A model generated the notes under the pieces. The model saw only the letters and a program-made list of their open reading frames with translations, was not told where the DNA came from and did no database searches. From Branchiostoma floridae (Eukaryota; Chordata; Leptocardii; Amphioxiformes; Branchiostomatidae), in contig NC_049997.1 of NCBI RefSeq assembly GCF_000003815.2, forward strand, positions 6,473,204 through 6,537,203: a stretch of 64,000 bases of DNA, in the 5' to 3' direction. Position numbers and translations under genes: made by a program. How positions within the stretch are numbered: position 1 is the first letter of the stretch; every line of letters starts with the position of its first letter. Positions 22,301 through 32,689 of this stretch are shown here, one piece after another.

Positions 22301-24498
22301 CTCCTCCCAGAATTTTACCTTATAAGGTCACTTCAATTTGATTTGAACATTCTGACCAATGAGAGGATCAAACCAGCTGTCAACCAAGTAAGCTCCTCCC
22401 AGAATTTACCTTATAAGGTCACTTCAATTTGATTTGAACATTCTAACCAATGAGAGGATCAAACCAGCTGTCAACCAAGTAAGCTCCTCCCAGAATTTAC
22501 CGTATAAGGTCACTTCAGTTTTGATAATGAACATAATTTGACCAATGAGAGGATCAAACCAGCTGTCAATCAAGTAATCTTCTCCCAGAAGTCGGTATCA
22601 GCATACATAGTTTTAGGGAGTGAATCTTGTCAGATTCTAGCTATAACTTTCCTCATAGCCCTCATTATATGACACAATAAATTACTGCCACAAAAATGTA
22701 TAGGTGTGGCTTGATACAAAGTTTAAGCCTGCTTCATCCATATTGCTATTTTTTTTTAAATCTACAGGTTGAGAGTAACCCGTATCTTGGTTGCCATCGG
22801 TTACTGGAATACTGCACAGCCAAAGACGTGGTCCTGACAGCATTCTGTCCCTTAGCAAAGCCGGGGTGAGATGGACAGGAATAATGTCTGTGGTGGTTTA
22901 GTAAGAAAATAGAAATACCAGCAAACAGAAAAAAATTTGCACAATCTTCTAGTTTACGTCCGTCGAGTTTCCATGGCCAGTAGATCTGAATTCATCATGG
23001 ATTTTCAGAATAAGTATTGTATTAGCAGGGCATCATCAAAGTTCTGACAACGTAACAGAAAAAAACTAGTGCAACTAGCACAAAAGATGAAACTCCCAAC
23101 TTGTCTTTTATATACAATGTATGTAGCTCCTCAGCCTCTTTATATTTAAAATCTCAAGATCATTACTTGATATATTCCTCATATTCCTTGCAGAATCTTA
23201 TGGTCATATCCTACTAGATATTTTGAGAGGCAACTGATCTATATCAGAATATTGTTTGTGTTTTCAGATCAAAGGAAGCAGAACAGTACGGAGTAGCTTC
23301 CCTGCTTCAGGACCCAGTAATAATGGAGATCAGTAGGAAACATGGGAAAACACCAGCACAGGTGATTGAATATATCATTGGGTTGAATAGAATCATCCAT
23401 TCACTTATTTGTTTGTTTGTCCTTTCACTGATCACTCTATTAATTCTATCATTAATCAATTGCATAATTCAGTTATTAAGAAATGAGTTCATTTGTTTGT
23501 TCATTTATTCATCAATTTGTTCATTAATAATCATTCATTTATTCATTCGGTTCATTCATTCCTTTCAATTTGTTGGTTCGTTTGTTCCTTCATCTGTTCC
23601 ATTATTCATTAATCACTTTTTGTTCGTTCATCAATCAATTAGTTCACTCATGTATTCATTAGGCAATAAGAATCTTCATTCATCAATAAGTTTGATCATT
23701 CATTGTTTTTTAATCAATTCCTTCCTTCCTTCATCATTTTGTTTGTTTATTCATTCATTGATTCATTTGCTAGATTATCTGTCCATTCATCCATTGATGA
23801 GTTCATCTAACTATTCATTCATTCATTCATTCATTAGTTCATCTATCCATTCATCTATTCATTCACTCATTCCTTCATTCACTCACTCCTTCATCCCTTG
23901 TCCCAGGTGTGCCTGAAGTGGCAGGTACAGAGGAATGTGGTCGTTATTCCCAAGAGTGTCTCACCTGCCAGGATACAGGAAAACTCTCAGGTGAGCTACT
24001 TCAATGCTCAAAATACACACACCTTGCACACTTGCAAATGCAACTACATTTTGCATATATTGTGTAAGATATCGAATATCACAAGAATTTCCCCCTTTCT
24101 CCCTTTGACAGCTTTTTGACTTTGACTTGAGTGAAGATGATATGGCGGCCATCAACAGACTGGACAAAAACGGCAGAATGGTTTGGTTTCAACCGTAAGT
24201 AACGTTACATGGACCAAAATTTTGAGTGAGTGAAAAAAAAAGTTTACCTCAGTTATGGTACTGGATTTAGACTCTTGCAGAATCATACAGACATGATTCC
24301 TTAGTTTGCTCTACTCGGGTGTTTTGCAGATGATGTCATAACAGGAAAAATGTAACGATGTACCTGAGGAAGTTTGAAACAGAAAGCGGTAGCAGGGAAA
24401 CATAAGTCTGCTAACATCTGCTTGGAGTTAAACATTTTTCTCCTTTTTTCTACAGGAGTGAGACACATCCACTCTGGCCCTTCAATGAAGAGTTCTAA
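19341..24498 (+). CDS. Aldo-keto reductase (AKR1-type), copy A, 10 exons, 315 aa
   Basis: A cytosolic NAD(P)H-dependent carbonyl reductase of the aldo-keto reductase superfamily. Exons: 19341-19409, 20064-20228, 20877-20993, 21622-21699, 22087-22203, 22768-22865, 23268-23361, 23907-23990, 24112-24194, 24456-24498; 948 nt, all junctions in phase. The catalytic tetrad is Asp45 and Tyr50 (HIDTAEFY), Lys78 (FVTSK) and His111 (LMHFP). Cofactor residues are intact: GVSNFN with Asn161, Gln182, and [13 protein letters not shown] (Lys262, Ser263, Arg268). The C-terminus [10 protein letters not shown] is AKR1-like. An acceptor directly before 19299 suggests a non-coding 5' exon upstream. Introns 1 and 2 carry small insertions absent from copy B. 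The substrate cannot be told from sequence. Confidence 0.95.
19490..19592. mobile_element. Short inverted-repeat element in AKR-A intron 1
   Basis: Arms 19490-19525 and 19553-19592 are complementary ('gccatattataactcccagg' against 'ccttgggagctataatacgg'). Copy B lacks it at the matching place, so it was gained in A or lost from B. Confidence 0.6.
20361..20501 (+). mobile_element. 141-bp retroposon with (GAT)n tail and 11-bp target duplication
   Basis: The insert is flanked by perfect copies of ACTTCTAAAAG at 20350-20360 and 20502-20512. It ends in (GAT)n. Its start, 'gacgggagacc', recalls 5S rRNA box C, so it may be a 5'-truncated 5S-type SINE. It lies in AKR-A intron 2. Confidence 0.75.
22166..22590 (+). 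repeat. Tandem repeat spanning the exon 5 splice donor, AKR-A
   Basis: About five copies of a unit near 97 bp. Each contains the last 38 or so coding bases of exon 5 ('accaatgrgaggatcaaacc'), the donor CAAGTAAG, and the next 50 or so intron bases. The first copy is the functional exon end (donor after 22203); the others follow in the intron. Confidence 0.9.
23380..23890 (+). repeat. Low-complexity (ATTC)n-derived intron 7 of AKR-A
   Basis: Dense imperfect ATTC/CATT units fill most of intron 7. The long open frame across it is an artefact of this composition. Copy B has the same feature in its intron 7. Confidence 0.85.
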
Positions 24499-24510
24499 GC
24501 TATGAGCTTT

Positions 24511-24662
24511 CAGTACCAAGGACAGAGCTCAGTGCTTGGACAACAGGAACCTCCAGTCTTCAGTACCAGGGACAGAGCTCAGTGCTTGGAACAGGAACCT
24601 CCAGTCTTCAGTACCAGGGACAGAGCTCAGTGCTTGGACAACAGGAACAATCCAGTTCTTCA
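24511..24662 (+). repeat. Three tandem 48-51 bp units in the AKR-A 3' UTR
   Basis: 'ttcagtacc..ggacagagctc' to 'aacctccagtc' occurs three times right after the stop codon. Copy B has a single unit at 38365-38414. Confidence 0.85.
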
Positions 24663-24773
24663 CAAATGGTGTCAGCTCCGGATCCTAGCAATTGAATACA
24701 ATTAGGCCATGTTGATTTTGTTGTATGGATGACACCCACGCATGCACCAATTGTCGGCCGTTTCCAAAAGTAA

Positions 24774-24779
24774 AATAAA
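24774..24779 (+). terminator. AATAAA polyadenylation signal, AKR-A
   Basis: AATAAA lies 276 bp after the stop codon, in a segment ('gtttccaaaagtaaaataaa') conserved in copy B at the same relative place. Confidence 0.6.
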
Positions 24780-26359
24780 AAGTTTTCAACCAATAAAGGC
24801 AAATCATACAGAGCAGGATCAAAATAAGCAAATATACGTGTATGCCATGTATTGCAAGAAAATGTGAAAAAAATATTAGAATGTTCCAAAGTCAAAGAAG
24901 AAGTGAAAGAACAAAAATTGAGAATCTATTGTTCAGTATACTATATTCTGTGTGTTCAGTCATTTGTTCAACCTTCCTGACCACTTAGATTTCATAATGA
25001 AAGTAAAGTTTTTTGGGGGGGTCAACCTTTTTTTTTACTTTTCTTCTTTGCCCGCTCGCATCAGTTTTGCCAATTTTTGGGGTTCCAAGAGGACGTCATC
25101 CATATCATCAAGTCAACATGGCCTTAGCATGCTCTCGTCAATCGTCAGTTATATGTACACAATGATCTCTTTTGTTTGATGTTGTTGTATTATCTGCTCT
25201 CACAATAAACTGGATATTGAGTAAGTAACCGTTACAGTCATGAAATGATGTAACCTGTATAAAGTACAGTGGATTTATTCCTGTACTTACTGAAAGGTCC
25301 ATCTGTTGAGGAGTATAAGTATATTTTAACAAGGGACCCTAATTCTTGTGTTAGACTGAATGTCTGGAGATATTTCTTAATGATCATATAAATCACGAGA
25401 ATTATAGTTTATGGATAGGGGAAAATTGATATGATCTCAGAGATATCAATTAAAGATTACAAACAGAATCATTGTCTTGCATCAACAGATTTTATTGTGT
25501 GGAATTTGTGACTCAAATAGAGTGTTCCAATCGATCTTACCCTTCCAGAGTGGCATGGCACATGGTGGAAGTCTTCAGCTCTGCTGTGAATTTTGGAGCG
25601 TTGGATACAGGTCTGTTCCTCTATACCGTGCTGACCGTCAGTACAATCCTGTCCGTGACGCCAATGTTATGTTCTTGCTCCATGAATTGTAAAGAACTGG
25701 CCGCACACTAGACATTTTTAAGAGCTACATGGTTTATTGTCCTTCCTCCAGGATTCTTTGCACCAGAATGAGGTAACAGGACTAGTCTACTTCTAAAATA
25801 GGGGTGTTTGAGTAGGAGTGATCACATGGTTCACAGTAGGTTCATAACACAGGGGGTATGCTCCCCGGGAAAAATTTTGAAATCTTGACCCTCTGAAATG
25901 CTACTTCCTGAATTTTTCGGCACATTTTCCCGACAGACTAAGCTAGGTTAACGACATTTTCATCAAAATTGCACATGGTTATAGCTTACAGGACTGAGAG
26001 CGACGACCTCCACCCTCGAAATACTAGTACCATTTCGAGGTCGGAAGGCACGAGCTGTTGTAAGATATTATATAGTCCGAGAAAATTTTGAAATCTGGAC
26101 CGTCTGAAATGCCATTTCCTGCGTTTTGAAGGACAAGTTTTGCTGGCAGATTCTATTAGGAAGGAAAGTTTTTATGGGCGACGACTATCGTTTTTATCCC
26201 GATCAAAACTCAAATACGACGCACTTCAGCCAACGAACACGTAGTTTGACAAGGCATGGCATACTTTAGCGTCAACTACGGCGTAGTTCACACAAATGGC
26301 TCTAATACGATTTGACTTTTCCATGTACGCCATAGTTGCTTGCAGTACGGTCTGACTCA
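24780..26359. other. AKR-A downstream flank and dispersed repeat
   Basis: 24780 to about 25530 matches the flank after copy B. From about 25850 to 26160 two diverged copies of a dispersed motif ('aaaattttgaaatct') occur; it is also seen in reverse orientation at 30500-30950. No gene recognised. Confidence 0.5.
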
Positions 26360-29300
26360 ACAATGACATTTTAACTTCGAGGTGCTTAAGATCAGATCTT
26401 TGGTATCCACGATGAAGTTCAGTGTTCTATGCGTAACTGAGACTTGGCTAAGTAGTGAAATTGTTGACCGTGATATCGAACTGGAAGGGTACCAGGTGTA
26501 CCGCAAAGACAGGAACAGACATGGAGGTGGCGTCATGATGTATGTCAGTGATTCTCTGTACACGACAAGACGTGGTGATCTTGAGAATGACGAGATAGAA
26601 TCTATCTGGTGTGATGTGACCAAAGCCAATACCAATCTCTTAATCAATTGTTCATATCGCCCGCCATCAGCAGATGACACATTCTTTGACCTATTCGAAA
26701 CTCAGATTCAGAAAGCAACGGACCAAGCACATGCTGTTAAAGTGATCCTCGGAGATTTCAATGCAAAGAACAGCAACTGGCTTAACAGCAACACAACTGA
26801 CAACCCGGGACGTCAACTTGACAACATTTTCATGAACCATGGTCTAGAACAGGTGCTTCACGAACCGACCCGTGGGAGGAACTTGTTGGACCTGATTGTC
26901 ACCTCCCATCCAGTAATGTGTCACCAAACGGGCACCTTAGCTCCCCTTGGTGACTCTGATCATCTTGCAACAGCAACTGCGCTCAACCTAAAGGCAAACC
27001 ACCACAGCGGAAAACGCCTCGTCTGGTTGTATAGCAAGGCGAACATTGAAACCCTTCACCAACACATTGCAGCCGCCCCCTGGGATATCAACCACGTTTT
27101 TGACTCCATGGACGACATCTGGGATTCATGGTACAACATGTTCATTGCCATATGCAAACAACACATCCCTCACAAGTTTGTCTCTACCACTAGGACAGCA
27201 AAGCCCTGGATACATTCTAACAAAGAGATCAAAACAGCTATCCGTAGAAAACACCGCTTACACTCCAGAGCGAAACGGATAAATACTGAGGTAACGTGGG
27301 CCACCTACAGAAGACAAAGAAATCTAGTGACTGCACTCACAAGAAGGGCCGAGTCAGCTTACATTGAGGAACTCGTGAATGATGTGGAGACTGGCAACAC
27401 CAGGCGATTCTTCACATATGCTAAATCTGCTCTGGGAAATACCTCAACGGGTATCCCAGCTCTTAAAGTCGGTTCAGCCATACTGGAGACTCCGGAAGAA
27501 AAGGCTAATGCCCTGAACAATTTCTTCATAAACCAGACTGATCTTCCCGCTAGGAATGACCCAGCTCCAACATTCCACCCGACAACTGTCCCGGGAACAG
27601 TCTTGGATTCTGTTCAGCTGTCAGTTGAGGAAGTACGACAACAACTAAGTTCTCTGAAAGTCGGAAAGTCATGTGGACCCGACGAAATATCCCCCAGGCT
27701 CTTACGTCTAGTAGCAGATCCGATCTCAGCTCCTCTAACCTGCCTGTATAACAAATCTCTCCAACTCGGGCAGGTACCTTCGGAATGGAAAAAAGCTAAC
27801 GTAACCCCCATTCACAAAGCCGGTAGCCGCCACCTCTCAAACAACTACAGGCCTATATCACTACTGAGCGCAGTGTCAAAGGTTATGGAAACCCTGGTGA
27901 ACAAACGTCTAATTGCCCATATAAACCCGATACTGACTGACCACCAAAGCGGATTTAGACCACTTGACAACACCGCACTGCAGCTGTGCCGACTAATGGA
28001 GGAATGGACCGACGCCATGGATAGAGGACAAATTGTAGGCTGCGTATTTCTTGACCTCCGAAAGGCCTTTGACAAGGTCTGGCACGCAGGACTTCTTGCT
28101 AAATTAAAAGCATACGGGATTAATGGCCCCATGCTCAACTGGTTCACCAGCTATCTCTCCGATAGACGACAACGTGTCGTCATTCAGGGAGTAGGCTCCG
28201 AATGGAAGTCTCCATTAGCCGGAGTGCCGCAAGGATCCGTCCTCGGACCGACACTTTTTATACTTTACATCAACGATCTGGCCACTAGCCTTACACAGTG
28301 TCAAACAAACCTATTTGCCGACGATACATCACTGTCTTCTTGCCACCGCTCTATCGACAGCGTAGTCGCATCACTAAACAGTGAGTTGAGCTCTGTGTCA
28401 ACCTGGCTTTCAAAATGGAAACTAGAGGCTAATATAGACAAGTGCAAAGTCATGTTTATTACGTCTCGCGCCCTTCCTCGATCGATTCCTCCTGTGATCC
28501 TAGGAGGAACTGTTTTACAGGTTGTCACCAGTCATAAACACCTAGGCGTCACTGTCACAAATACCCTGTCCTGGTCAACACACGTAGAGATCATCTCAAC
28601 AAAGGCTAGGCGATCATCCGGACTACTATGTGCTCTACGGAAGAAGATTCCGAAGAATCTACTTCTCAGGCTATACACTATGATCACAAGACCAAGTCTA
28701 GAGTATGCTGACATTGTCTGGGCCGGCCTTACCAAACGTGACCAAAAGATCCTGGAATCTGTCCAGTACCAAACCACCAGGATTATCAGTGGTCACTTCG
28801 GACTACCGTACCCTTCATACGAACGTCTCTACTCCGAACTATCCCTACCGTCACTACAGTACCGACGCAAGTTCCATACGGCAGTAACCATGTACAAACT
28901 GTTGAATGGACGTTGCCCCCCACACCTGCAAAGTCTGCTTCCTCATGCACGAGCGTCTGCTATCGACTCCCGCTACCCCCTAAGAAACAGTGAACATTTG
29001 ACTACTCCTGCATACAAGACTACACGATCTCAGAGAACATTTGTGAGCAGAGCAATTTCCCTCTGGAACTCTCTCCCCAGTAGTACCCGTACAGCTAGCA
29101 CCATCAGCTCCTTCAAAAATAGACTGCGCACGTCGCCTGATAACAAATACTCTGTAAACGCTTGATAAAAAAAAAAAATTATGATAAAGCATATCATAGT
29201 TTCCTAATAGTCATTGTATTACTGATAGTAGCTATTGATGGCAACAACTACTGTTCCTACTGAACGATCTGCACTGTAGAACGTATACATTATAGCGTTC

Positions 29301-29590
29301 AAACGTGTTAATCGCTGACTAACTAGCCTTATATAGATAACCGAGTAATATCATTTGTATCATAGACTGACATTCTAGATCGTACGACTGCTAGTCAAGC
29401 TGTAAACACGGATCACCTCTGTAGTCAAAGTTACATGTATCGTTAATACTGTTGTATATTGTATACTATTGTATAACGTATATTGTAATGTTACCAGGGC
29501 TAGCCCTTGATAATAGCCTCAGGCTAGTTGGGTAGCCCTGGCTGTATTTCTCATGATTATACAGCCGAATAAATCAAATCAAATCAAAAA
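26360..29590 (+). mobile_element. CR1/L2-like LINE, second ORF intact, 5'-truncated
   Basis: The body is a single long ORF (described separately) followed by a 430-bp 3' UTR. The UTR ends with a stem ('ccagggctagccc' against 'gggtagccctgg', 29496-29541) and an (AATCA)n tail at 29570-29590. A 3' hairpin followed by short tandem units instead of poly(A) is typical of the CR1/L2 group. No ORF1 is present. Confidence 0.88.
26382..29165 (+). CDS. LINE polyprotein: AP-endonuclease-like plus reverse transcriptase
   Basis: 927 residues without an internal stop. The N-terminal EEP endonuclease has ETWLS (residue 20), GDFNA (about 124) and SDHLA (about 191). Its first strand ('N.RSL') is cut short, since the frame enters at LKIRSLVSTMK. 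The reverse transcriptase has the YRPISLLS segment, QSGFR, LDLRKAFDKVWH, GVPQGSVLGP and the catalytic FADD (about 645). The C-terminal tail has LEYADIVWAGLTK and ISLWNSLPSS. The enzyme family nicks target DNA and primes reverse transcription there. The start codon is uncertain because the element is truncated. A long intact frame suggests fairly recent insertion between the two AKR genes. Confidence 0.92.
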   Translation: MLKIRSLVSTMKFSVLCVTETWLSSEIVDRDIELEGYQVYRKDRNRHGGGVMMYVSDSLYTTRRGDLENDEIESIWCDVTKANTNLLINCSYRPPSADDTFFDLFETQIQKATDQAHAVKVILGDFNAKNSNWLNSNTTDNPGRQLDNIFMNHGLEQVLHEPTRGRNLLDLIVTSHPVMCHQTGTLAPLGDSDHLATATALNLKANHHSGKRLVWLYSKANIETLHQHIAAAPWDINHVFDSMDDIWDSWYNMFIAICKQHIPHKFVSTTRTAKPWIHSNKEIKTAIRRKHRLHSRAKRINTEVTWATYRRQRNLVTALTRRAESAYIEELVNDVETGNTRRFFTYAKSALGNTSTGIPALKVGSAILETPEEKANALNNFFINQTDLPARNDPAPTFHPTTVPGTVLDSVQLSVEEVRQQLSSLKVGKSCGPDEISPRLLRLVADPISAPLTCLYNKSLQLGQVPSEWKKANVTPIHKAGSRHLSNNYRPISLLSAVSKVMETLVNKRLIAHINPILTDHQSGFRPLDNTALQLCRLMEEWTDAMDRGQIVGCVFLDLRKAFDKVWHAGLLAKLKAYGINGPMLNWFTSYLSDRRQRVVIQGVGSEWKSPLAGVPQGSVLGPTLFILYINDLATSLTQCQTNLFADDTSLSSCHRSIDSVVASLNSELSSVSTWLSKWKLEANIDKCKVMFITSRALPRSIPPVILGGTVLQVVTSHKHLGVTVTNTLSWSTHVEIISTKARRSSGLLCALRKKIPKNLLLRLYTMITRPSLEYADIVWAGLTKRDQKILESVQYQTTRIISGHFGLPYPSYERLYSELSLPSLQYRRKFHTAVTMYKLLNGRCPPHLQSLLPHARASAIDSRYPLRNSEHLTTPAYKTTRSQRTFVSRAISLWNSLPSSTRTASTISSFKNRLRTSPDNKYSVNA

Positions 29591-30239
29591 ATCAAAACGA
29601 GGCCAATACGTTGACTTTTTTAAAATGCCACAAGTATCGAATTTCCGCCATATGCCAATATAAAATCATAATATGTCCTCGTCAATTGTGCAAATCATGT
29701 ATTTGTACAAATGATACCTAACGATACCTAACGATATATCTCCCTTCTCAGCTACAAATGTCAAATGTATGAGAGTTACATGTATGAGAGTCCTTATACA
29801 TGCGTGCGACTATGGAATGTATTAGGATATATTATAAAAACGATGCATTATACAAGTTAGATCCTGATTTGCACAATGTGTATTTACGTTTCCCACTGAC
29901 CTTTGACATTTGGCCTTAAGTCAATAAGTGAGAGACAGGTGAAAAGGTTAGGTAGGATCTACAGACAACGTCTGACAGGTTAACCGGTTAGACAGCATTT
30001 ACAGATCACTTGTAACCCGGACAGGTCAGCGCTGCAAGCTTGAGGATCTCTCACGCTGTCACCGAAGTTGACACTGTCACAGGTGGGAATTCGAACATAT
30101 TTACAGTCCAGATTCCAGGTGAAGGAATCAAGCTGTCTTTTGTCGCCGTGAACAGGGTTTGAAAAGCTTCATATCATGCAAGTTATCACACATACACGTA
30201 GCTGTTGTTTTCTGATGTCTCTTGATTATATATAAGAGG
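29591..30239. other. Intergenic stretch, nothing recognised
   Basis: AT-rich DNA with short local repeats ('tacctaacgata' twice near 29720). No gene seen. Confidence 0.5.
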
Positions 30240-30475
30240 GTCTGCATGCTCTTTTCCGTAAGGCGTAGGCAGGCCTTTTAATTTCGCGTAATTCGTAGGG
30301 AAGCTATTTTATTTCACGTAATTCGTAGTGAGGATGGAAATTTGACTGTAAAGTGTAGCCAGTGTATTTCACGTAAAGCGTAATCTAGCCTAAAAATTTC
30401 ACGTAAAGCGTAATCTAGCCTAAAAATTACCCGTAAATCGTAGCCTGGTCTCCCAAATTTCACAAGTCGAAGGGT
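30240..30475 (+). repeat. Minisatellite with CGTAAAGCGTA core
   Basis: Seven or so diverged units of about 30 bp share 'atttcacgtaaagcgta' or variants (cgtaattcgta, cgtaaatcgta). Two adjacent units at about 30368-30425 are identical over 29 bp. Confidence 0.85.
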
Positions 30476-30499
30476 AGTCTACCAGTGAATTTAGCCCCT

Positions 30500-30950
30500 C
30501 AAAACACGGGAAATTGCGTTTCAGATGATCAAGATTTCAAAATTTCCCTTGCAAATCCTTTCACATTCGGTCATCGACAAGCCAAAATATTTATCGGGGG
30601 CCTCGCCCTCACCTTTTGCCGTTAATAGGAATGTTATTGAAGGTAGCTAGCTTAGTCTGGCAGCAAAATTTGCCTATCAAAATGCAGGAAATATCATCTT
30701 TGGGTTCAAGATTTCAAAATTTCCATGGTCCTCCCGTTGCGCCGCCTCGTGCCTTTGGCGCTCGAAATGCTGAAAATATGTTGGGGATGTGACGTGTCAA
30801 CCTCAAACACCTTTTTTGCTGATAGAAATGTCATTAGACTTAGCTTTATATAATATCCATCAAATCAAAATTTTCTTACAAAAACTCAGGACGCGGCGTT
30901 TCAGGGGGTAAGGATTTCAAAATTTTCCCGGACTTCCCTTCCCCACTATT
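30500..30950 (+). repeat. Diverged tandem copies of a dispersed repeat
   Basis: Three units carry 'caagatttcaaaatttcc' or variants at about 30529, 30706 and 30911, preceded by 'gaaatatcat' or 'gcgtttcag' motifs. Related copies occur at 19080-19140 and, inverted, 25850-26160. Confidence 0.55.
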
Positions 30951-30954
30951 ATTT

Positions 30955-31200
30955 TTGTGACATGACCAAAGAATTGTTTCTAGAGTATTCGCTTTTTTAT
31001 TATGTTTATTAAGTAGTGATCCGCTCCCAGCCCTTCTAACAGAGTCTTTTATGCGATGGTCAGTTCGCAGTATTCTGTAGCACTTCATCTCCAGGACCTG
31101 GATTCTGCGGCTGTCACTGGCGTGTAGCCCTGACTCATAGTCATAAGTTACCACGTACACATAACACGGGCAGTGCTTACAGGTTACATCTAGAGTTCGG
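30955..31200 (-). pseudogene. RT-type retroelement C-terminal relic
   Basis: The minus strand encodes DYESGLHASDSRRIQVLEM then KCYRILRTDHRIKD. This matches the 'Y.SE.W....RRL..FEM.CLR.IL' pattern at the end of RTE/BovB-like reverse transcriptases. No RT core is left. Confidence 0.65.
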
Positions 31201-31271
31201 AGGGCTGCACGAGCTGTTTCTAGGCGTATACTGACAGCTAAGCTGGCTATTTGTTCTATTGTGTAGGGCAT

Positions 31272-32119
31272 GAAGTACTTAGGTCCTGAGAATTGTAGTT
31301 GTTCTTCTCGTCAGGTGGCTGTTACTTGAATGGGTCTCTTGGTTACAGCCATTATATAAACATTCTTCCAAAATTGCCCCTAATTGCCATGCCCCCCGTG
31401 ACCTAATACTGGTAATTTACTTGCACAAAACCCTGAACTGTGCATCGAGTGGTCACTTGCAGCCACAGTTTTCTCAATATCATAAATCAAAACATGCCTA
31501 TCATTTCGGGTTTAACTTTCTGGTGGCCTGTGTAACGTCACTGTGTGACATGAAAACGTTCAACACGAGTACTATCCAGATACGTTAAGTTGTTGAAAAT
31601 TTCCATCTAATTACGGACAGACTACTATAGTTACATATGCAAAAGGCTATTATCTCCTTCATTCGTGATTCATAATCACCGGTCTGACCAGTTTTTAGGC
31701 ATAAAGGCAGCTCCGAGTCCTACTTCCTACATACCAGACCATCTAAATCTACACGGGCTGTTCTCGGCATTGACAGGTAAAACTGCAGTCAAACGTTTAT
31801 CTTCACTATTTGTTTGCATTGTAGTAGTTTCGTACTCTACAGAACGTTTAAATCGGTAACACCAATTCGGTAACATTTGTAACTTGTTCTTTATGTATCC
31901 GGATTTTCTTGTCCGGCTTAACTTGGTCACTCCCAATCCCTACATCCGAATGCCTGAGAATGCAGAGAATGAGTTAAAGCCTGTGTAGGCTTACGTGTGT
32001 TCATAACAACACCTACATGTATCTACTCGTTGATTTGTATTTTAGTCAATAACAGAAAAAGCAAGACAGAACATTCAGGCCGACTCTAGTATGTGGTTCA
32101 TCTTTACGCTTGACAGGAA
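31272..32119. other. Intergenic stretch, nothing recognised
   Basis: Short open frames only, without splice context or family resemblance. Confidence 0.5.
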
Positions 32120-32255
32120 AATTGGGCAACATCTTTAAATAGCGTAAACCGTTGCCAGCCTTTCTGAAATTAGCGTAAAACGTTGCCGGCCTTCGTGAAT
32201 TTAACGTAAAGCGTTGTCGACCGTCCCGAATTTAACGTAAAGCGTTGTCATGACC
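32120..32255 (+). repeat. Second minisatellite sharing the CGTAAAGCGT core
   Basis: Four units of about 33 bp read 'aatttaacgtaaagcgttgtc' or close variants (gcgtaaaccgttgcc, gcgtaaaacgttgcc). The core is the same as at 30240-30475 but the rest of the unit differs. Confidence 0.8.
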
Positions 32256-32512
32256 CTCCATTCAGACCCTCATATAAAGCGACCAAACCTTGCCCTCAGG
32301 GAATTCTTCTGGTTTAAAATGGCGATACGCTCGAATGTTTATCTTGTTCTCGGTGTAGTGTATTTGGGAGAGATACTTGTAGTGTCACGGTGTCAGGTAT
32401 AAATTGGTGGGGTAAGACGCTGTAGTCCAGACACAAACCACGCGTGGTTTCAACAAAGGGGCGTGGTCCATGGGTTGTTTTATTTATATGAAAACTCTTT
32501 TTTATAAAAAGC

Positions 32513-32519
32513 ATTTAAA
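32513..32519 (+). promoter_or_regulatory. Conserved TATAAAA upstream of AKR copy B
   Basis: Counterpart of the motif before copy A, in a conserved upstream block that also holds 'ggggcgtggtccatggg'. It lies about 180 bp before the start codon. Confidence 0.3.
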
Positions 32520-32689
32520 CTGACATTACCTTTCCCACATTGAAATCGTCCTATGATTATTATGAAATGTGAAGATCATTAGTTGTCCTGAAGTGAAAGT
32601 CAGGTTAGAAAAAATCTTGCTATTGATATGCATATGGTATTCCATTTCCAGGTACTGTCATTCAAGTCTGAAAAGTCTGAGTTGCAGAC

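Noticed and set aside
23323-23916. 197-aa open frame on the plus strand
   Set aside because: It runs from AKR-A exon 7 through the (ATTC)n intron into exon 8. The Ser/Ile/His-rich middle is just translated microsatellite.
30876-31271. 131-aa minus-strand protein as a host gene
   Set aside because: Its middle is a retroelement RT tail and the rest is repeat-derived, with no start context or exons.
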